DNA of 64,000 nt, from NCBI RefSeq assembly GCF_027579695.1, contig NC_083592.1:29702961-29766960 (forward strand), read 5' to 3'. The notes beneath the pieces are model-generated. The model was not told the DNA's origin. It saw only the letters and a program-made list of their open reading frames with translations, and did not search any database. Origin of the DNA: Neoarius graeffei (Eukaryota; Chordata; Actinopteri; Siluriformes; Ariidae). Made by a program: the position numbers and the translations under genes. Positions 20,323 through 31,789 of the stretch are shown here, in pieces. The first letter of the stretch is position 1. Every line of letters begins with the position of its first letter.

Positions 20323-23100
20323 TTTACGTATGCCCGTTGTCACCTAATGGTTAAGAATAATGTACATTGTGTGCTGAGTGCAAGCAGGGACTCCAGAATC
20401 ACTGCTGTTACAATATCAAACACCTTACAGCTATTTGCCCAACATTCTACACTTAATTAAAATTAATTAATTAACATACCTTTTTTATCCATTTACTGTT
20501 TAGCTACATTTAATGTTGTAGAATGTCCTTGAGAGATTTAGTTCCTGTTATCACTTGCATTATAGCAGCTAATAAACAGCCGTAACTTTATCAGCCCCTC
20601 TAAATTCTCTCTCCTGAAGTTAATAAGACTAAAAAGCCATTATCTTGTTACTGAGAAACTGAAAAGCACAAAGTCCTCTGTCCTAAAGATATTCCCATGT
20701 TGAAAAGTTTAAAGGAACAGCTTTACCTCCGACCATTACAATGTAATGCTCCTGCTGTTATAGAAAATAAACATTCAACCCATTCTGGCCAATCAGAATC
20801 TCGAATTCAGTAGTGCTGTGGTATAATGGCTGTTATGATTATTATGAAATATGATATCATGGGCCAATTTTGTCTAAATCATATGATTATAAGTTCACGA
20901 CAGTTCTTCAGTGCAGTATAATTCAGACAATAAAGATGATTATGCAGAATGTTTAAAGGCTCAACCTCCTGTGTCCAGGTTTTAAATTTGGACTGCATTT
21001 TTCAGACTGAGCATACTGCTTAAGACAGCTCTTTTGTTCTCGTCAAGATGTCTGGCAAAGCAATTTCCCCTTCGCTTTCATGCAGGGATGTTAGGATGAC
21101 CCCAGGACGACGTTCCTGGTCTTCTCATAAGTACCAGAAGCAGTGAAGGGATCTGGTGTGCTGATCTGCTTCCCCAGGCTTTTGTCCTCGATTTCACCCA
21201 GACGAAATGGCTCGGAAATTAGATTCATGTCACAGACATTGCATTTTAAAGAAGCCTGTCTGCGACAGACCATCCCAGAGTGCAATGCTTCATTATTCAC
21301 TAGCCAATGAGCTCTCCAGGACCTTCTCACTGTGCATGTGTGTGTGTATGTGTGTGTGTGCTGCAGGAAACAGATGAATTATTCACACTTTTAAGCATTG
21401 ACACACCAACTCAGGAGTAGTGCTTGACTCAGGGTGCTCTAATTTCTCTCGATCTCTTTTGTGCAAGGAACGGTCTTTAGACATTTTGAGATACTTTGTC
21501 ATTTCAATTTTATACCAAAGTCAGAGGCATGTTTTATTCTAGTTCCAGACTCTCTCGTGTTATTAAAATTCTCTCCAAGAAAGCCGACAGATTGAGAGCC
21601 AAAAGCTCTCAACGAAACAGATTTGGAAATGGATTAGCATGAAGTTGGAGCTTTAAAAAAAAATCCGACTTTGCTTTAATTAAGCTCCATTTAAACCTGA
21701 TGCGTTCCACTCAGATTTTTATTTTTTGTTAAGGAATCGTTGGGTTTATTCAGCCATGGGACCAGAGTGACTACAACTGGAATCCATCTGCATGCATTTC
21801 CGAAAGGCGTCTCCCAGAAGCAGAGCTCAAACACAGGCTCAGCATTAACAAAGAGGATGATTCCATGTGATCTTTCCCAGCTTTGAGTCGAAGCTTCCGT
21901 TCATGACTTTTGCCTCTATCAGTGCTGTTCTACTGAAGCACAACCACCTAAATTAAACCTGTGAGTGGTCAACACCTGGGTAGCACCTCCCCATTGCACT
22001 AATTGGTCCATGGAGTATAACATGAGCAGCACTTACTGCCCTTGGGGGTACAGCAGCCAATAAAAAGGCTATGTGCAGATGTCAAAGATAGCACTTTATC
22101 TCTCCCTTTCTACACCACTGGCATCAATTACCCTCAGCTAACAGGGTGTGAATTTAGATGGCATCAGCCTTGAAGTCAGCCTTTCACTGGAAAAAAAAAA
22201 TACTGCATCAAAATCAGGACAGATTCTATGAGATCTGAAAGAATTCAGAATGTACAGAAAACTGCATAAGGCAAGTTTATCAATTTCTTGTACAACTGAA
22301 ATGGACCTAGGATTGAACCCAACGGACAAATCTGCACAATGTGTGAACAAGCTGTTCTGATGTTGCTGAGTTGATTCACATGCTGGGAAGACATTTGCAT
22401 ATCTATTAAACAAACGGCTCAGTAAATCGCCATAATCCTTTCTCACACCCACGCCAAATGGCACCATGAGGGTTGCTCAAGCAAAATATTTGCTGAAGCT
22501 GCTTGGGTAGAAAGTCAAATCAGCACAGTTTGGGCCGTTTCTCCAAGTCGTTTCTCTTGGGGAAGGCGAGGATTTTGGAAAGGGTGGAGGCTGCGTTCAT
22601 CCATCTGTGGCCCTACATAACCCAGTCCAAGTTTCCAGAAAGCAGCTCATCACTTGTTCCATATACAGCACACCAGACGGTATGAACTGTTATATGAAAT
22701 ACTACCATATTTGAAACACATTGTCAAAAGGTCAATGACCATCAGGTAGAATGATGATTACTTCACAACTCATATTTCATTCTTTAAACAAAGCCTGATT
22801 TATTCATGGTTTTGACTTTAACAGTACTGTTCATGCTGTGAGGTCATGTTTAACGCTACATATGTTCACAGTGGTTGGATGCATGAGTTGGGGGGGAAAC
22901 GACTGTCCACATGTGGTTGGTGTTGGTTGTTCAGCTTGATGTCTTGTCATGTCTGAATCCCTATATGTTTTCTTTGAACAGACTAAACAAATCCTCCACC
23001 ATAAATTTACTACAATATGGATATACTTTTTGAAAATCATAGTCGGAGGGGAAAAAATTACATTTATATTTACTACAATCCTGTTACTATCCACTGTAAA
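20323..23100. other. 2.8 kb, mostly unassigned
   Basis: No recognised gene. Around 20515-20840 the sequence (TTATAGCAGCTAATAAA, AACAGCTTTACCTCYGACCATT, CCAATCAGAATC) resembles 34985-35110, so an old dispersed repeat is likely. The rest shows no inverted ends or domains. A short (TG)n lies at 21338-21361. Confidence 0.45.
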
Positions 23101-23102
23101 TA

Positions 23103-24704
23103 CAACCCCGATTCCAAAAAAGTTGGGACAAAGTACAAATTGTAAATAAAAACAGAATGCAATGATGTGGAAGTTTCAAAATTCCATATTTTATTCAGAA
23201 TAGAACATAGATGACATATCAAATGTTTAAACTGAGAAAATGTATCATTTAAAGAGAAAAATTAGGTGATTTTAAATTTTATGACAACAACACATCTCAA
23301 AAAAGTTGGGACAAGGCCATGTTTACCACTGTGAGACATCCCCTTTTCTCTTTCCAACAGTCTGTAAACGTCTGGGGACTGAGACAAGTTGCTCAAGTTT
23401 AGGGATAGGAATGTTAACCCATTCTTGTCTAATGTAGGATTCTAGTTGCTCAACTGTCTTAGGTCTTTTTTGTCATATCTTCCATTTTATGATGCGCCAA
23501 ATGTTTTCTATGGGTGAAAAATCTGGACTGCAGGCTGGCCAGTTCAGTACCCGGACCCTTCTTCTATGCAGCCATGATGCTGTAATTGATGCAGTATGTA
23601 GTTTGGCATTGTCATGTTGGAAAATGCAAGGTCTTCCCTGAAAGAGACGTCGTCTGGATGGGAGCATATGTTGCTCTAGAACCTGGATATACCTTTCAGC
23701 ATTGATGGTGTCTTTCCAGATGTGTAAGCTGCCCATGCCACACGCACTAATGCGACCCCATACCATCAGAGATGCAGGCTTCTGAACTGAGCGCTGATAA
23801 CAACTCGGGTCGTCCTTCTCCTCTTTAGTCCGAATGACACGGCGTCCCTGATTTCCATAAAGAACTTCAAATTTTGATTCGTCTGACCACAGAACAGTTT
23901 TCCACTTTGCCACAGTCCATTTTAAATGAGCCTTGGCCCAGAGAAGACGTCTGCGCTTCTGGATCATGTTTAGATACGGCTTCTTCTTTGAACTATAGAG
24001 TTTTAGCTGGCAATGGCGGATGGCACGGTGAATTGTGTTCACAGATGATGTTCTCTGGAAATATTCCTGAGCCCATTTTGTGATTTCCAATACAGAAGCA
24101 TGCCTGTATGTGATGCAGTGCCGTCTAAGGGCCCGAAGATCACGGGCACCCAGTATGGTTTTCCGGCCTTGACCCTTACGCACAGAGATTCTTCCAGATT
24201 CTCTGAATCTTTTGATGATATTATGCACTGTAGATGATGATATGTTCAAACTCTTTGCAATTTTACACTGTCGAACTCCTTTCTGATATTGCTCCACTAT
24301 TTGTCGGTGCAGAATTAGGGGGATTGGTGATCCTCTTCCCATCTTTACTTCTGAGAGCCGCTGCCACTCCAAGATGCTCTTTTTATACCCAGTCATGTTA
24401 ATGACCTATTGCCATTTGACCTAATGAGTTGCAATTTGGTCCTCCAGCTTTTCCTTTCTTGTACCTTTAACTTTTCCAGCCTCTTATTGCCCCTGTCCCA
24501 ACTTTTTAGAGATGTGTTGCTGTCATGAAATTTCAAATGAGCCAATATTTGGCATGAAATTTCAAAATGTCTCACTTTCGACATTTGATATGTTGTCTGT
24601 GTTCTATTGTGAATACAATATCAGTTTTTGAGATTTGTAAATTATTGCATTTCATTTTTATTTACAATTTGTACTTTGTCCCAACTTTTTTGGAATTGGG
24701 GTTG
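23103..24704 (-). mobile_element. Tc1-like transposon, minus strand, complete
   Basis: Ends CAACCCCGATTCCAAAAAAG (23103) and the inverted CAACCCCAATTCCAAAAAAG (24685-24704), flanked by TA at 23101-23102 and 24705-24706. The inverted repeats extend about 60 bases (GTACAAATTGTAAATAAAAA on both sides). The motif AAAAAGTTGGGACA recurs inside each end (about 23297 and 24490), giving the IR/DR arrangement of two transposase sites per end. Length 1.6 kb. Confidence 0.95.
23323..24396 (-). pseudogene. Tc1 transposase with one premature stop
   Basis: Minus-strand frame starting [11 protein letters not shown]. The DNA-binding part shows [20 protein letters not shown] and a GRKTIL linker; the catalytic core has [22 protein letters not shown] and [11 protein letters not shown] with 34 residues between the second D and E. 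The only defect I see is an in-frame TGA at 23473-23475, about 50 codons before the natural end at 23323; beyond it the frame continues with RPKTVEQLESYIRQEW and ends GDVSQW. The stop lies just after the last catalytic residue, so the truncated protein of 307 residues keeps the whole DDE triad but lacks the C-terminal helices. Confidence 0.92.
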
Positions 24705-24844
24705 TACTTAACCTGTATACTCAGTTAAGAAGGCAAGGGTTAACCAAAGAGTACAAAGTTGTCTTCATTTTGGTGATGTTCACATAAAAGGGTCACATTA
24801 AATTAGTAATTCAGCATTTGGGCTGCCCTTGTATCTCCAAGTAA

Positions 24845-25180
24845 CAGAAGTGGACAGTAATGAAGTACATTTACTTGAGTACTGTACTTAAGTACACTTT
24901 CTGAGTATCTGTACTTTACTCGAGTATTAATTTTTTGGCAACTTATGACTTTAACTTCGCTACATTTGAAAGACAAATATCGTACTTTTTACTCCACTAC
25001 ATTTCTATCAAGGTCCTCGTTACTCATTACTATGAAGTGGCTTTGAAAGTGGATGTTTTTTTTTCTTTTCTTTTCTAGAATGTGATTGGTTTTTTCACAG
25101 GTGACACCGAGACAGCCTGTCAATAATCACTAGGGTCAGGTCACGTCCATAGACTGAATAAAATAAAGTTCAGTGAAAAT
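24845..25180. mobile_element. hAT-like end repeat (AGTACA-rich)
   Basis: CAGAAGTGGACAGTAATGAA opens a block full of ACTTGAGTAC and TACTTTACTC repeats, a common teleost hAT-type terminus. Only this end is identifiable; it abuts the GACTC-type element on its right. Whether it belongs to the same composite element is unclear. Confidence 0.5.
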
Positions 25181-25428
25181 TTCAAGTCGAATCCACTACT
25201 GGTCTGTGTCGAGTCTGAGAACAAGACTCCAACCGCACCTTTTGATGGTGGTTGTTGCTGCCTTTATGTGAAAGTGTCTCTGCTGCTGTGTTGGACTAAC
25301 GTTCCTGCTTGACTGCCCCATTTTAGTTAATAGGCTACAGATAAAAAGCTTGTTCATCGCTCAGCAAGCCCTGCCCACTATCAACAGGGCAAAAACCATG
25401 AGAGAGGGTTAACATGAGCTAGTTCATC

Positions 25429-26222
25429 AGGCCAAGTTTACATTAGACCATATCTGTCTCGTTTTCTTTGTGGATTCACTGTCCGTTCACATTAAAACAC
25501 CGGGAAACGCCGGGAAACGGGAATCCGCCAGGGCTCACGTATTCAATCCAGTTCGTGTCTGGTCCGGTGCTGTGTAAACATTGAGGATACGCGGATACGC
25601 TGTGCTGAGCTCTAGCTGACGTCGTCATTGGACAACATTACTGTGACATCCACCTTCCTGATTCGCTGGCGTTGGTCATGTGACGCGACTGCTGAAAAAC
25701 GGCGCGGACTTCCGCCTTTGTATCACCTTTCATTAAAGAGTATAAAAGTATGAAAATACTGCAAATACTGATGCAAATACTGCCCATTGTGTAGTTATGA
25801 CTGTCTTTAGGCTTGCCATCCTTCCACTTGCAAGTGGTAAGTGACTTGCGCATGCCCGATATGCACTGGGATCACACACACAGCGGCTCAGTCCCGAATC
25901 ACTGCTCGTGCGCTTCACTCGCGTGCTCTGTGAGCTGCGCAGGGCCGGAGTGCGCACCCTCCAGAGGGCACTCGCTGTTCAGGGCGGAGTGATTTGGAGC
26001 GCAGGATGCCTGCGGAGCCGAGCCACTGAGGAGAAATTTACACATTACATATTTACACATTTCAACTTACGTGCCGTCTAATTAGTCATGTGATTAGCGT
26101 ATCCGTGTATTGGCGTTGCTGTGTGCACGCGAATCGTGTATTGGCGTTGCTGTGTGCACGCTAATCGTTTTTAAAAACGTTAATCTGATGATCCGCTGAT
26201 ACGGTCTAATGTAAACCCCACC
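25429..26222. mobile_element. MITE with TTTACATTAGACC ends
   Basis: Inverted ends AGTTTACATTAGACCATAT (from about 25435) and, on the other side, the complement of GGTTTACATTAGACCGTAT (to about 26217). The inside is CpG-rich at 25880-26000 and holds a 31-base direct duplication (CGTGTATTGGCGTTGCTGTG at about 26105 and 26136). No coding capacity recognised. Confidence 0.7.
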
Positions 26223-26261
26223 TCAGTCAGCAAGCAAGCCCCGCTATAAACAGAGCAATGA

Positions 26262-26494
26262 ACATAGCGTGTCACTTCCTTCTCTGGATGGAGTCTTACC
26301 AAATGACGATTGAAGTTCGAGGTTGTCCCCGTTGTCTCCTCGATAGTTCTTCTACACATGGAACACGTAGCAGCGCATTTTTTTCCCACTGCACGAGAAG
26401 TCTGTATAAGCAAAGCGGACAATCCTAGGGGCTTCTCTCCAGGCATTTTAGCACCGTTAACATTAGTTTGTTCCTGAACATGACGTATGAACAT
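26262..26494 (-). pseudogene. hAT transposase N-terminus with BED zinc finger
   Basis: Minus-strand frame with KMPGEKPLGLSALLIQTSRA then KKCAATCSMCRRTIEETTGT and TSNFNRHLVRLHPEKE. The CxxC followed by an NFNRHLxRLH block is a BED finger, the DNA-binding module of hAT transposases and ZBED proteins. Only this first exon is present; the dimerisation and catalytic parts are absent, so the element is non-autonomous. After HPEKE the frame runs into the inserted MITE. Confidence 0.7.
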
Positions 26495-26567
26495 ACACGT
26501 ATGTGCATTCTCTTGCAGGAAATTAGTGCAAAAATTAATGTAAATATAAATATCTTATGCTAAATTA

Positions 26568-26968
26568 TTAGAAAGAAAGGAAAGAAAGAAAGCACAACTT
26601 TATTCATCACACACTTGTGAAATTTCCTTTCTGCATTTAACCCATCTGAAGCAGTGAGCACACACATGAGCAATGAGCACACACACCTACCCAGAGGTAG
26701 GTGGGCAGCCATGCTAACAGCACCCAGGGAGCAGTTGGGAGTTAGGTGCCTCGCTCAAAGGCACCTCAGCCCAAGGCTGTCCCATATTAACTTAACCTGC
26801 ATGTCTTTGGACTGTGGGGGAAACCGGAGCACCCGGAGGAAACCCACGCAGACGTGGGGAGAACATGTAAACTCCACACAGAAAGGCCCTCGCCGGCCAC
26901 TGGGTTCGAACCTAGAACCTTCTTGCTGTGAGGCAACCGTGCTAACCACTACACCACCGTGCCGCCCA
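26568..26968 (-). mobile_element. Chimeric SINE: V-SINE head joined to family-3 tail
   Basis: On the minus strand it starts as a V-SINE (GGCGGCACGGTGGTGTAGTG, B box GGTTCGAACC, central block to CAAAGACATGCAGGTTAAG at about 26785) and then switches to the family-3 SINE body (GAGGTGCC, GAGCGAGGCACCTAACTCCC, TTCAGATGGGTTAAATGCAG) ending in a CTTTCTTTCTTTCC tail. Confidence 0.85.
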
Positions 26969-27410
26969 TTGGGGCAGTATAATGGCACGTTGCAAAAAAT
27001 AAAGAAAAAATCAAAGTCCTCGTCTCCAATTTACGAGTCCGAATGCAGTTAATGCACGAGTCCAAGTCCGAGTCATCAGTGCTCAGGTCCAAGTCAAGTT
27101 ACGAGTCCTTAAAATTAGAGCACAAATCGGACTTGAGTCCGAGTCCTGCACTCGAGCACTATAAGCCTGGTATTATCTTAGGTTCAAATGATTTGACTTT
27201 GATTTTAATATGTGGTTTGGTGGAGATATCCACTCTACCGTTTGCCCTTTTAGTTCATTGATTGATTGATTAATTAATCAATCAGTAACAGGGTTGGGAT
27301 ATATACGGTACATAAACTGTGGCTAACTAGCATCCATGCTCACAGTAGCTCGAGAACATCTAAAGACAGTTTAATGATTTATTTTAAAAAATTATTTACC
27401 TTCACTTGGG

Positions 27411-27763
27411 TCCGGGTTCGAGCCCCGTGGCCGGCGAGGGCCTTTCTGTGCGGAGTTTGCATGTTCTCCCTGTGTCCGCGTGGGTTTCCTCCAGGTGCTC
27501 CGGTTTCCCCAACAGTCCAAAGACATGCAGGTTAGGTTAACTGGTGACTCTAAATTGACCGTAGGTGTGAATGTGAGTGTGAATGGTTGTCTGTGTCCAT
27601 GTGTCAGCCCTGTGATGACCTGGCGACTTGTCCAGGGTGTACCCCGCCTTTTGCCCGTAGTCAGCTGGGATAGGCTCCAGCTTGCCTGCAACCCTGTAGA
27701 ACAGGATAAAGCGGCTAGAGATAATGAGATGAGATGAGATGAGATGAGATGAGATGAGATGAG
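27411..27763 (+). mobile_element. V-SINE copy D
   Basis: Starts at the B box (TCCGGGTTCGAGCCCC), so the A box is missing; complete from there to a (GATGA)7-type tail. Flanked by 13-bp duplications ACCTTCACTTGGG (27398-27410, 27764-27776). Confidence 0.95.
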
Positions 27764-27776
27764 ACCTTCACTTGGG

Positions 27777-29803
27777 GAACAGGGTTGGTAAGTACATTCA
27801 CATCTCGGGGAGGTAAATACATTTACCTGTTGGAGTGCTACATCTATTTGGAACCATTCAAGGTGCTTTTTTTCAAGAAGTGATTTTTTTTCCAAATACA
27901 CGAACAAAAACATGATTGACTTGTTTTATTTGTCCAATAAAAAAAAAAAGAGTAAAAATGTATTGATTAAAAAAAAAGATAAAACAGCTAGTTAAATGTA
28001 TGTACATTTTTAATCAGGAAAAATCGTTTGTGCCATTTAAACATACTAAGACATCATGTGTGGAAATGTTACTACCTTTTTCTTGATTAAATCCCACTCC
28101 AATATATGTTTCAGTGTAACAGGGTTAAATGAATGTTGTTGGACTAGACACTGTTCTTAACCTATAAATAGATACCTCATGGAAAGAGTTTCAAACAATG
28201 AATTAATGAAAAGAATAAAATGTTTGAAGTATTTTAGTAATTTACATTCCTGTCCCAGTGGTGTTTGCCAGGAGAAACATTGTTTTATGTGTGTTGTAGA
28301 GGATTTATTAATATTTGAAGTGATTTATGGAGAGAATATGCACATTTATTGTTGTATAGGACACTTTGAATGAGTCCTTCACCTTTACTTTACATGGCCA
28401 TTTATAAATATAATATCAGTGGGATGCAAATGGAAACCCTTTTGTGTTCTTGCCCAGTCGTACCAGAAATATTCTATTAGATGCAATGCAAATTACCTTT
28501 GTTTCATCTAACGGTCACCAATACAGGATCAGTGTAGGAATAATTAATAAATTGCTTTAATTTCTGCCATGCTAATTAAACGACGTGAGCTGTTTTGTAA
28601 AGAGTCTCATTTGTAGAGTATCCCCCCCCTGTCCATTTCGTTTGTCTCAGGACTTTTGATAGACCTCGGCCCCAGATTACAATAGCTCATTCATTACCCA
28701 TGGATGGGGATTTTTAGACCAATGATAGCTTTGATGAGCTCACTGCTGCAGTTAGCAGGACTCAGTTTGCATACTAACCGGGAAAGCAGCTGAAGCGTTC
28801 CCACATTAATCCTCACAAAGATGAACAAAGTATGATCAGCAAACAGAATTGTTCCATTTTAGCTGTGTGTGGATCCAATGCATAAGCAATCAGCCTTTTC
28901 ACCATCTTCACTGTGTAAAGAGTGTTGGCTCCAGTGGCCCTCGCCAGACTGTCTACTAGCGTCCAGCATGCGCTGATGAGCCTGAGAGTGCTGCGTGGAA
29001 TCACTTTGTTGTTTACTTTTCTCAAATATGTTTGGTTGAAAATTATCTCCCTGTTGAGCAAACCGTTTAGCGTCAGTCCATCATTTTATGGATGAATTCT
29101 TGCTCGTTTCTGAGAGTGGGGTTGAGGAAGCAAATGATAAAAGTAATCGTGTAGAATTCAGCCTAATATCCATAAACCAAGCTGTTTCTCCTCCTGTAGA
29201 CGTTTCTACATTTAAAAGATTGAAAATGATCGATGATTGTTTCATATTTAAATGAAGCTCACACTAGAGCCCACTTTACACTACACCAGCTGTCCACTTC
29301 GGTTTGTCTAAGAGGCTTCATTGACCTCAGACCTCTACCTACAGCACACGAGAACATCTCCAACCCTGTGAGCACAAAGGAAGGCTTTTGCAGATTCATT
29401 TTAGGAATTTCAGATTTGAATGTGAAATTCACTACTCAAGAATCCTCTTGACATGCTAATACAGCCACGCTATTCACACTGGACTGGCAAGACACAGATT
29501 TGAAATTGCATGTAATTACCATCAGAGAGAGCTTTTCGGAACGGTGATTTCAGTTGTGGATGAAATAAACGTTGTTGATACTGAAAGGTTAATAAATAAA
29601 AAGCAACCTGCCTGAGATTGGTCCTTGACATTTCACAATGCATGTTTAACACCAGAAATACCATAAAATAGGAAAATATAGCTTTTATTTGTGATGTACA
29701 CAGAGACAAGATGGACAGACAGAAGAAAGATGCATGAATAAGGAATATTAATATACCTACTAAGATATTTCTCAGAAAAAAAGGAGATGAGAAAATGTTT
29801 AAA
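27777..29803. other. 2.0 kb without recognised features
   Basis: No domain-bearing frame or repeat ends. The interval 28430-28630 is AT-rich with ATGCAAAT, ATTAATAAATTGC and GCTAATTAAACG motifs and looks like non-coding sequence that could be conserved. Confidence 0.45.
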
Positions 29804-29807
29804 TACA

Positions 29808-30246
29808 CAGTACTGTGCAAAAGTCTTAGGCCGCCTATTTTTTTCATACAAGCTTTGCTATAGATTTCTATTTTATGACTTCTACATTATCGAGTCAGTA
29901 CAAAAACATTTTAGAGCCAAAATGTTTGTTTTCCATCACAAAATTAAATGTTACAGAAAAAAAGGTTTGTATCTGAGCAGCAGATTCCATAAGAGAGCAC
30001 TTTTAAGATTAAAAAAGAGAACATAATGAAGGCTGCTGGGTTTTGGTGCAAAATGAAGAAGCGAGTGTGACAGTCAAAGTGTCCAGAAGAACTGAGGCTG
30101 GTTCTGTAAGATGCTCAGTAAAACCTACAGCTCATTTCCTTATCAAACTGCACTCACTGTACCTGAGACTACGATTTTTTTTATAAAGCAAAGGGTCATC
30201 TCAAATATTGACTTTATGTCATTTATTATGACTTACTGCTGTTTAT
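29808..30246. mobile_element. Mariner-type MITE, right end lost
   Basis: Begins CAGTACTGTGCAAAAGTC and matches 59621-60161 over its length (for example GTGTCCAGAAGAACTG and TTCCTTATCAAACTGCACTC). The copy stops at CTGTTTATA, where an inverted-repeat element starts. A short TACAGTACTGT at 34245-34255 may be the displaced other end. Confidence 0.85.
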
Positions 30247-30612
30247 ATATATTCTATCCACATTCACTGGATATGAGCAATCGCGCACTCTGATTGGCTG
30301 CTCTACTACCAGGCTATCAGCTCATATACCGTGAGTAGAGAAAAACAAAATGGCGGAGCGGGTTGCTGAACCAACTGAGGCAAGGGCGTGGGAAGTGGGG
30401 TGCTGAGGGCGCTGCAGCGCCCTCTACTGGATTACTGAGGGTGCTGCGCACCCCTACTGAGCAGGGATGAAACGTTTTAAATCATTACTAATTTTGCCTG
30501 CATGGTTTTCACAGCCTAACTGATATGAGAACATGTTTTCTGGTAGCATAGTAAGACCATTCTCTTTCTGTGAATGGGCCATTCACAGAAATCTTAAAGT
30601 GCATTATAACAG

Positions 30613-30613
<1 letters not shown>

Positions 30614-30648
<35 letters not shown>

Positions 30649-30659
30649 CGTGTGTGTAT
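30614..30659. repeat. (TA)n(TG)n microsatellite
   Basis: Short TA run followed by about 14 TG units. Confidence 0.9.
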
Positions 30660-30663
30660 ACAG

Positions 30664-31001
30664 TATGTAGCGTGTCCGCCTCTCGATCTGGAGATCGTGA
30701 GTTCTATTCACGGTCGGGTCATACCAAAGACCATCATAAAAATGGTACCTACCCGTACCGTACTACCATCTGGCAAGGCACGCTGCAATACAGATGCGAG
30801 TGGGGAGTTAAACTCTCGTGGTTACCAGAGGACTAGCCCCCCACTGTAACCCTAGCTATGTAATAGGCGAGAGGCCGAGGGCTGTGGAAACGGAGATTGG
30901 CGCCACCCGATGCGCCACACGGCGTGGGAAGGACTTTAACATAATAAGGACTTCCCATATATTTAACAAAGGACTTCCCACACGGCGTGGGAAGGACTTT
31001 A

Positions 31002-31006
<5 letters not shown>
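30664..31006 (+). mobile_element. tRNA-derived SINE, family 2
   Basis: tRNA-like head (GTGTCCGCCTCTCGATCTGG, GTGAGTTCTATTCACGG) and body CATACCAAAGACCATCATAA to GAGAGGCCGAGGGCTGTGG. The 3' motif CACACGGCGTGGGAAGGACT occurs twice (about 30916 and 30979), a duplicated tail. Confidence 0.8.

Positions 31007-31074
<68 letters not shown>
31003..31074. repeat. (CA)n(TA)n then poly-T
   Basis: CA, TA and T runs in succession; prone to assembly error. Confidence 0.95.
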
Positions 31075-31077
<3 letters not shown>

Positions 31078-31307
31078 CCCATGACCCCCATTAACTAGGC
31101 TACTTAATATGCAGCACCCCTGACCTAAAATGTGTTCCCGCGTGCCTGAACTAAGGAACCCAAAAATTACAAAAAAAACCCCAACAAAGTATGGAATAAA
31201 AGTATTTGATGGTAAGAGTGTATCGTTTTTATTTTTCAAGAGTTATTGCATTTTTCACAAATTGCTACTGTCAGTTTGCCGGTTTGTTTACATTCTAAGC
31301 GGAAATG

Positions 31308-31772
31308 TGTCAGGTACGCAAGCTAAGTGGATGTAAGTGTAGAAGTAATCAATTTAATAATAACAGTGCTGTTTATATACAAAGTGCACAAACACACACA
31401 AAGGCAAACAGCCCAAGACAGCAGGCTAAATCCAAATCGTAAAACAGGCAAAAGGGTTGGGCAAGGTGCAAACAGGATATCAGAGGCAAATCATGAACAG
31501 GAACAAGAAACAGGCACAGGAAATCAAGAACAGGAACGAGAAACAGGCACAGGAAATCAAGAACACGGGTAGAAAGGCTCGGTAATGCGTACTGATGTAT
31601 CATAATACTTCGCACCAATCATGCATCAGCACAGTCCTTAAATAGGTGCACATAGCTCTTTAATAGAGTTCAGGTGCGCATTGTTAATGGCGCGTGTGCT
31701 GTAGTCCGCTTGACATGTGCACAGCCTGGGGTGCGCCTTCAGGTGCACGCGCCACAACACACAGGACTGACA
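31308..31772 (-). repeat. 3' LTR of the minus-strand LTR element
   Basis: 465 bases, TGTCAG...CTGACA, with a TATTTAAG box and AATAAA-type end on the minus strand. It differs from the 5' LTR by about 20 bases around 31500-31560 (an extra repeat of GGAAATCAAGAACAGGAACG-like units). Confidence 0.9.
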
Positions 31773-31789
31773 GAACCCCCTCCCAAAGA

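Larger units (their letters stand above)
25190..27169 (-). mobile_element. hAT element, GACTC type, minus strand, with nested insertions
   Basis: This is the inverted relative of the element at 13908-17973. The end CAGGCTTATAGTGCTCGAGTG lies (inverted) at 27149-27169 and GACTC arrays follow at 27010-27160. A SINE (26568-26968) and a MITE (about 25429-26222) are inserted. It keeps the first coding exon with a BED finger at 26262-26494. The other end near 25190-25260 (ACTCCAACCGCACC) corresponds to 17810-17830 but is cut short by the AGTACA-type repeat. Confidence 0.7.

Noticed and set aside
30660-30720. Functional tRNA gene
   Set aside because: The tRNA-like head is degenerate, lacks a foldable acceptor stem, and is joined to a SINE body found in three other places.
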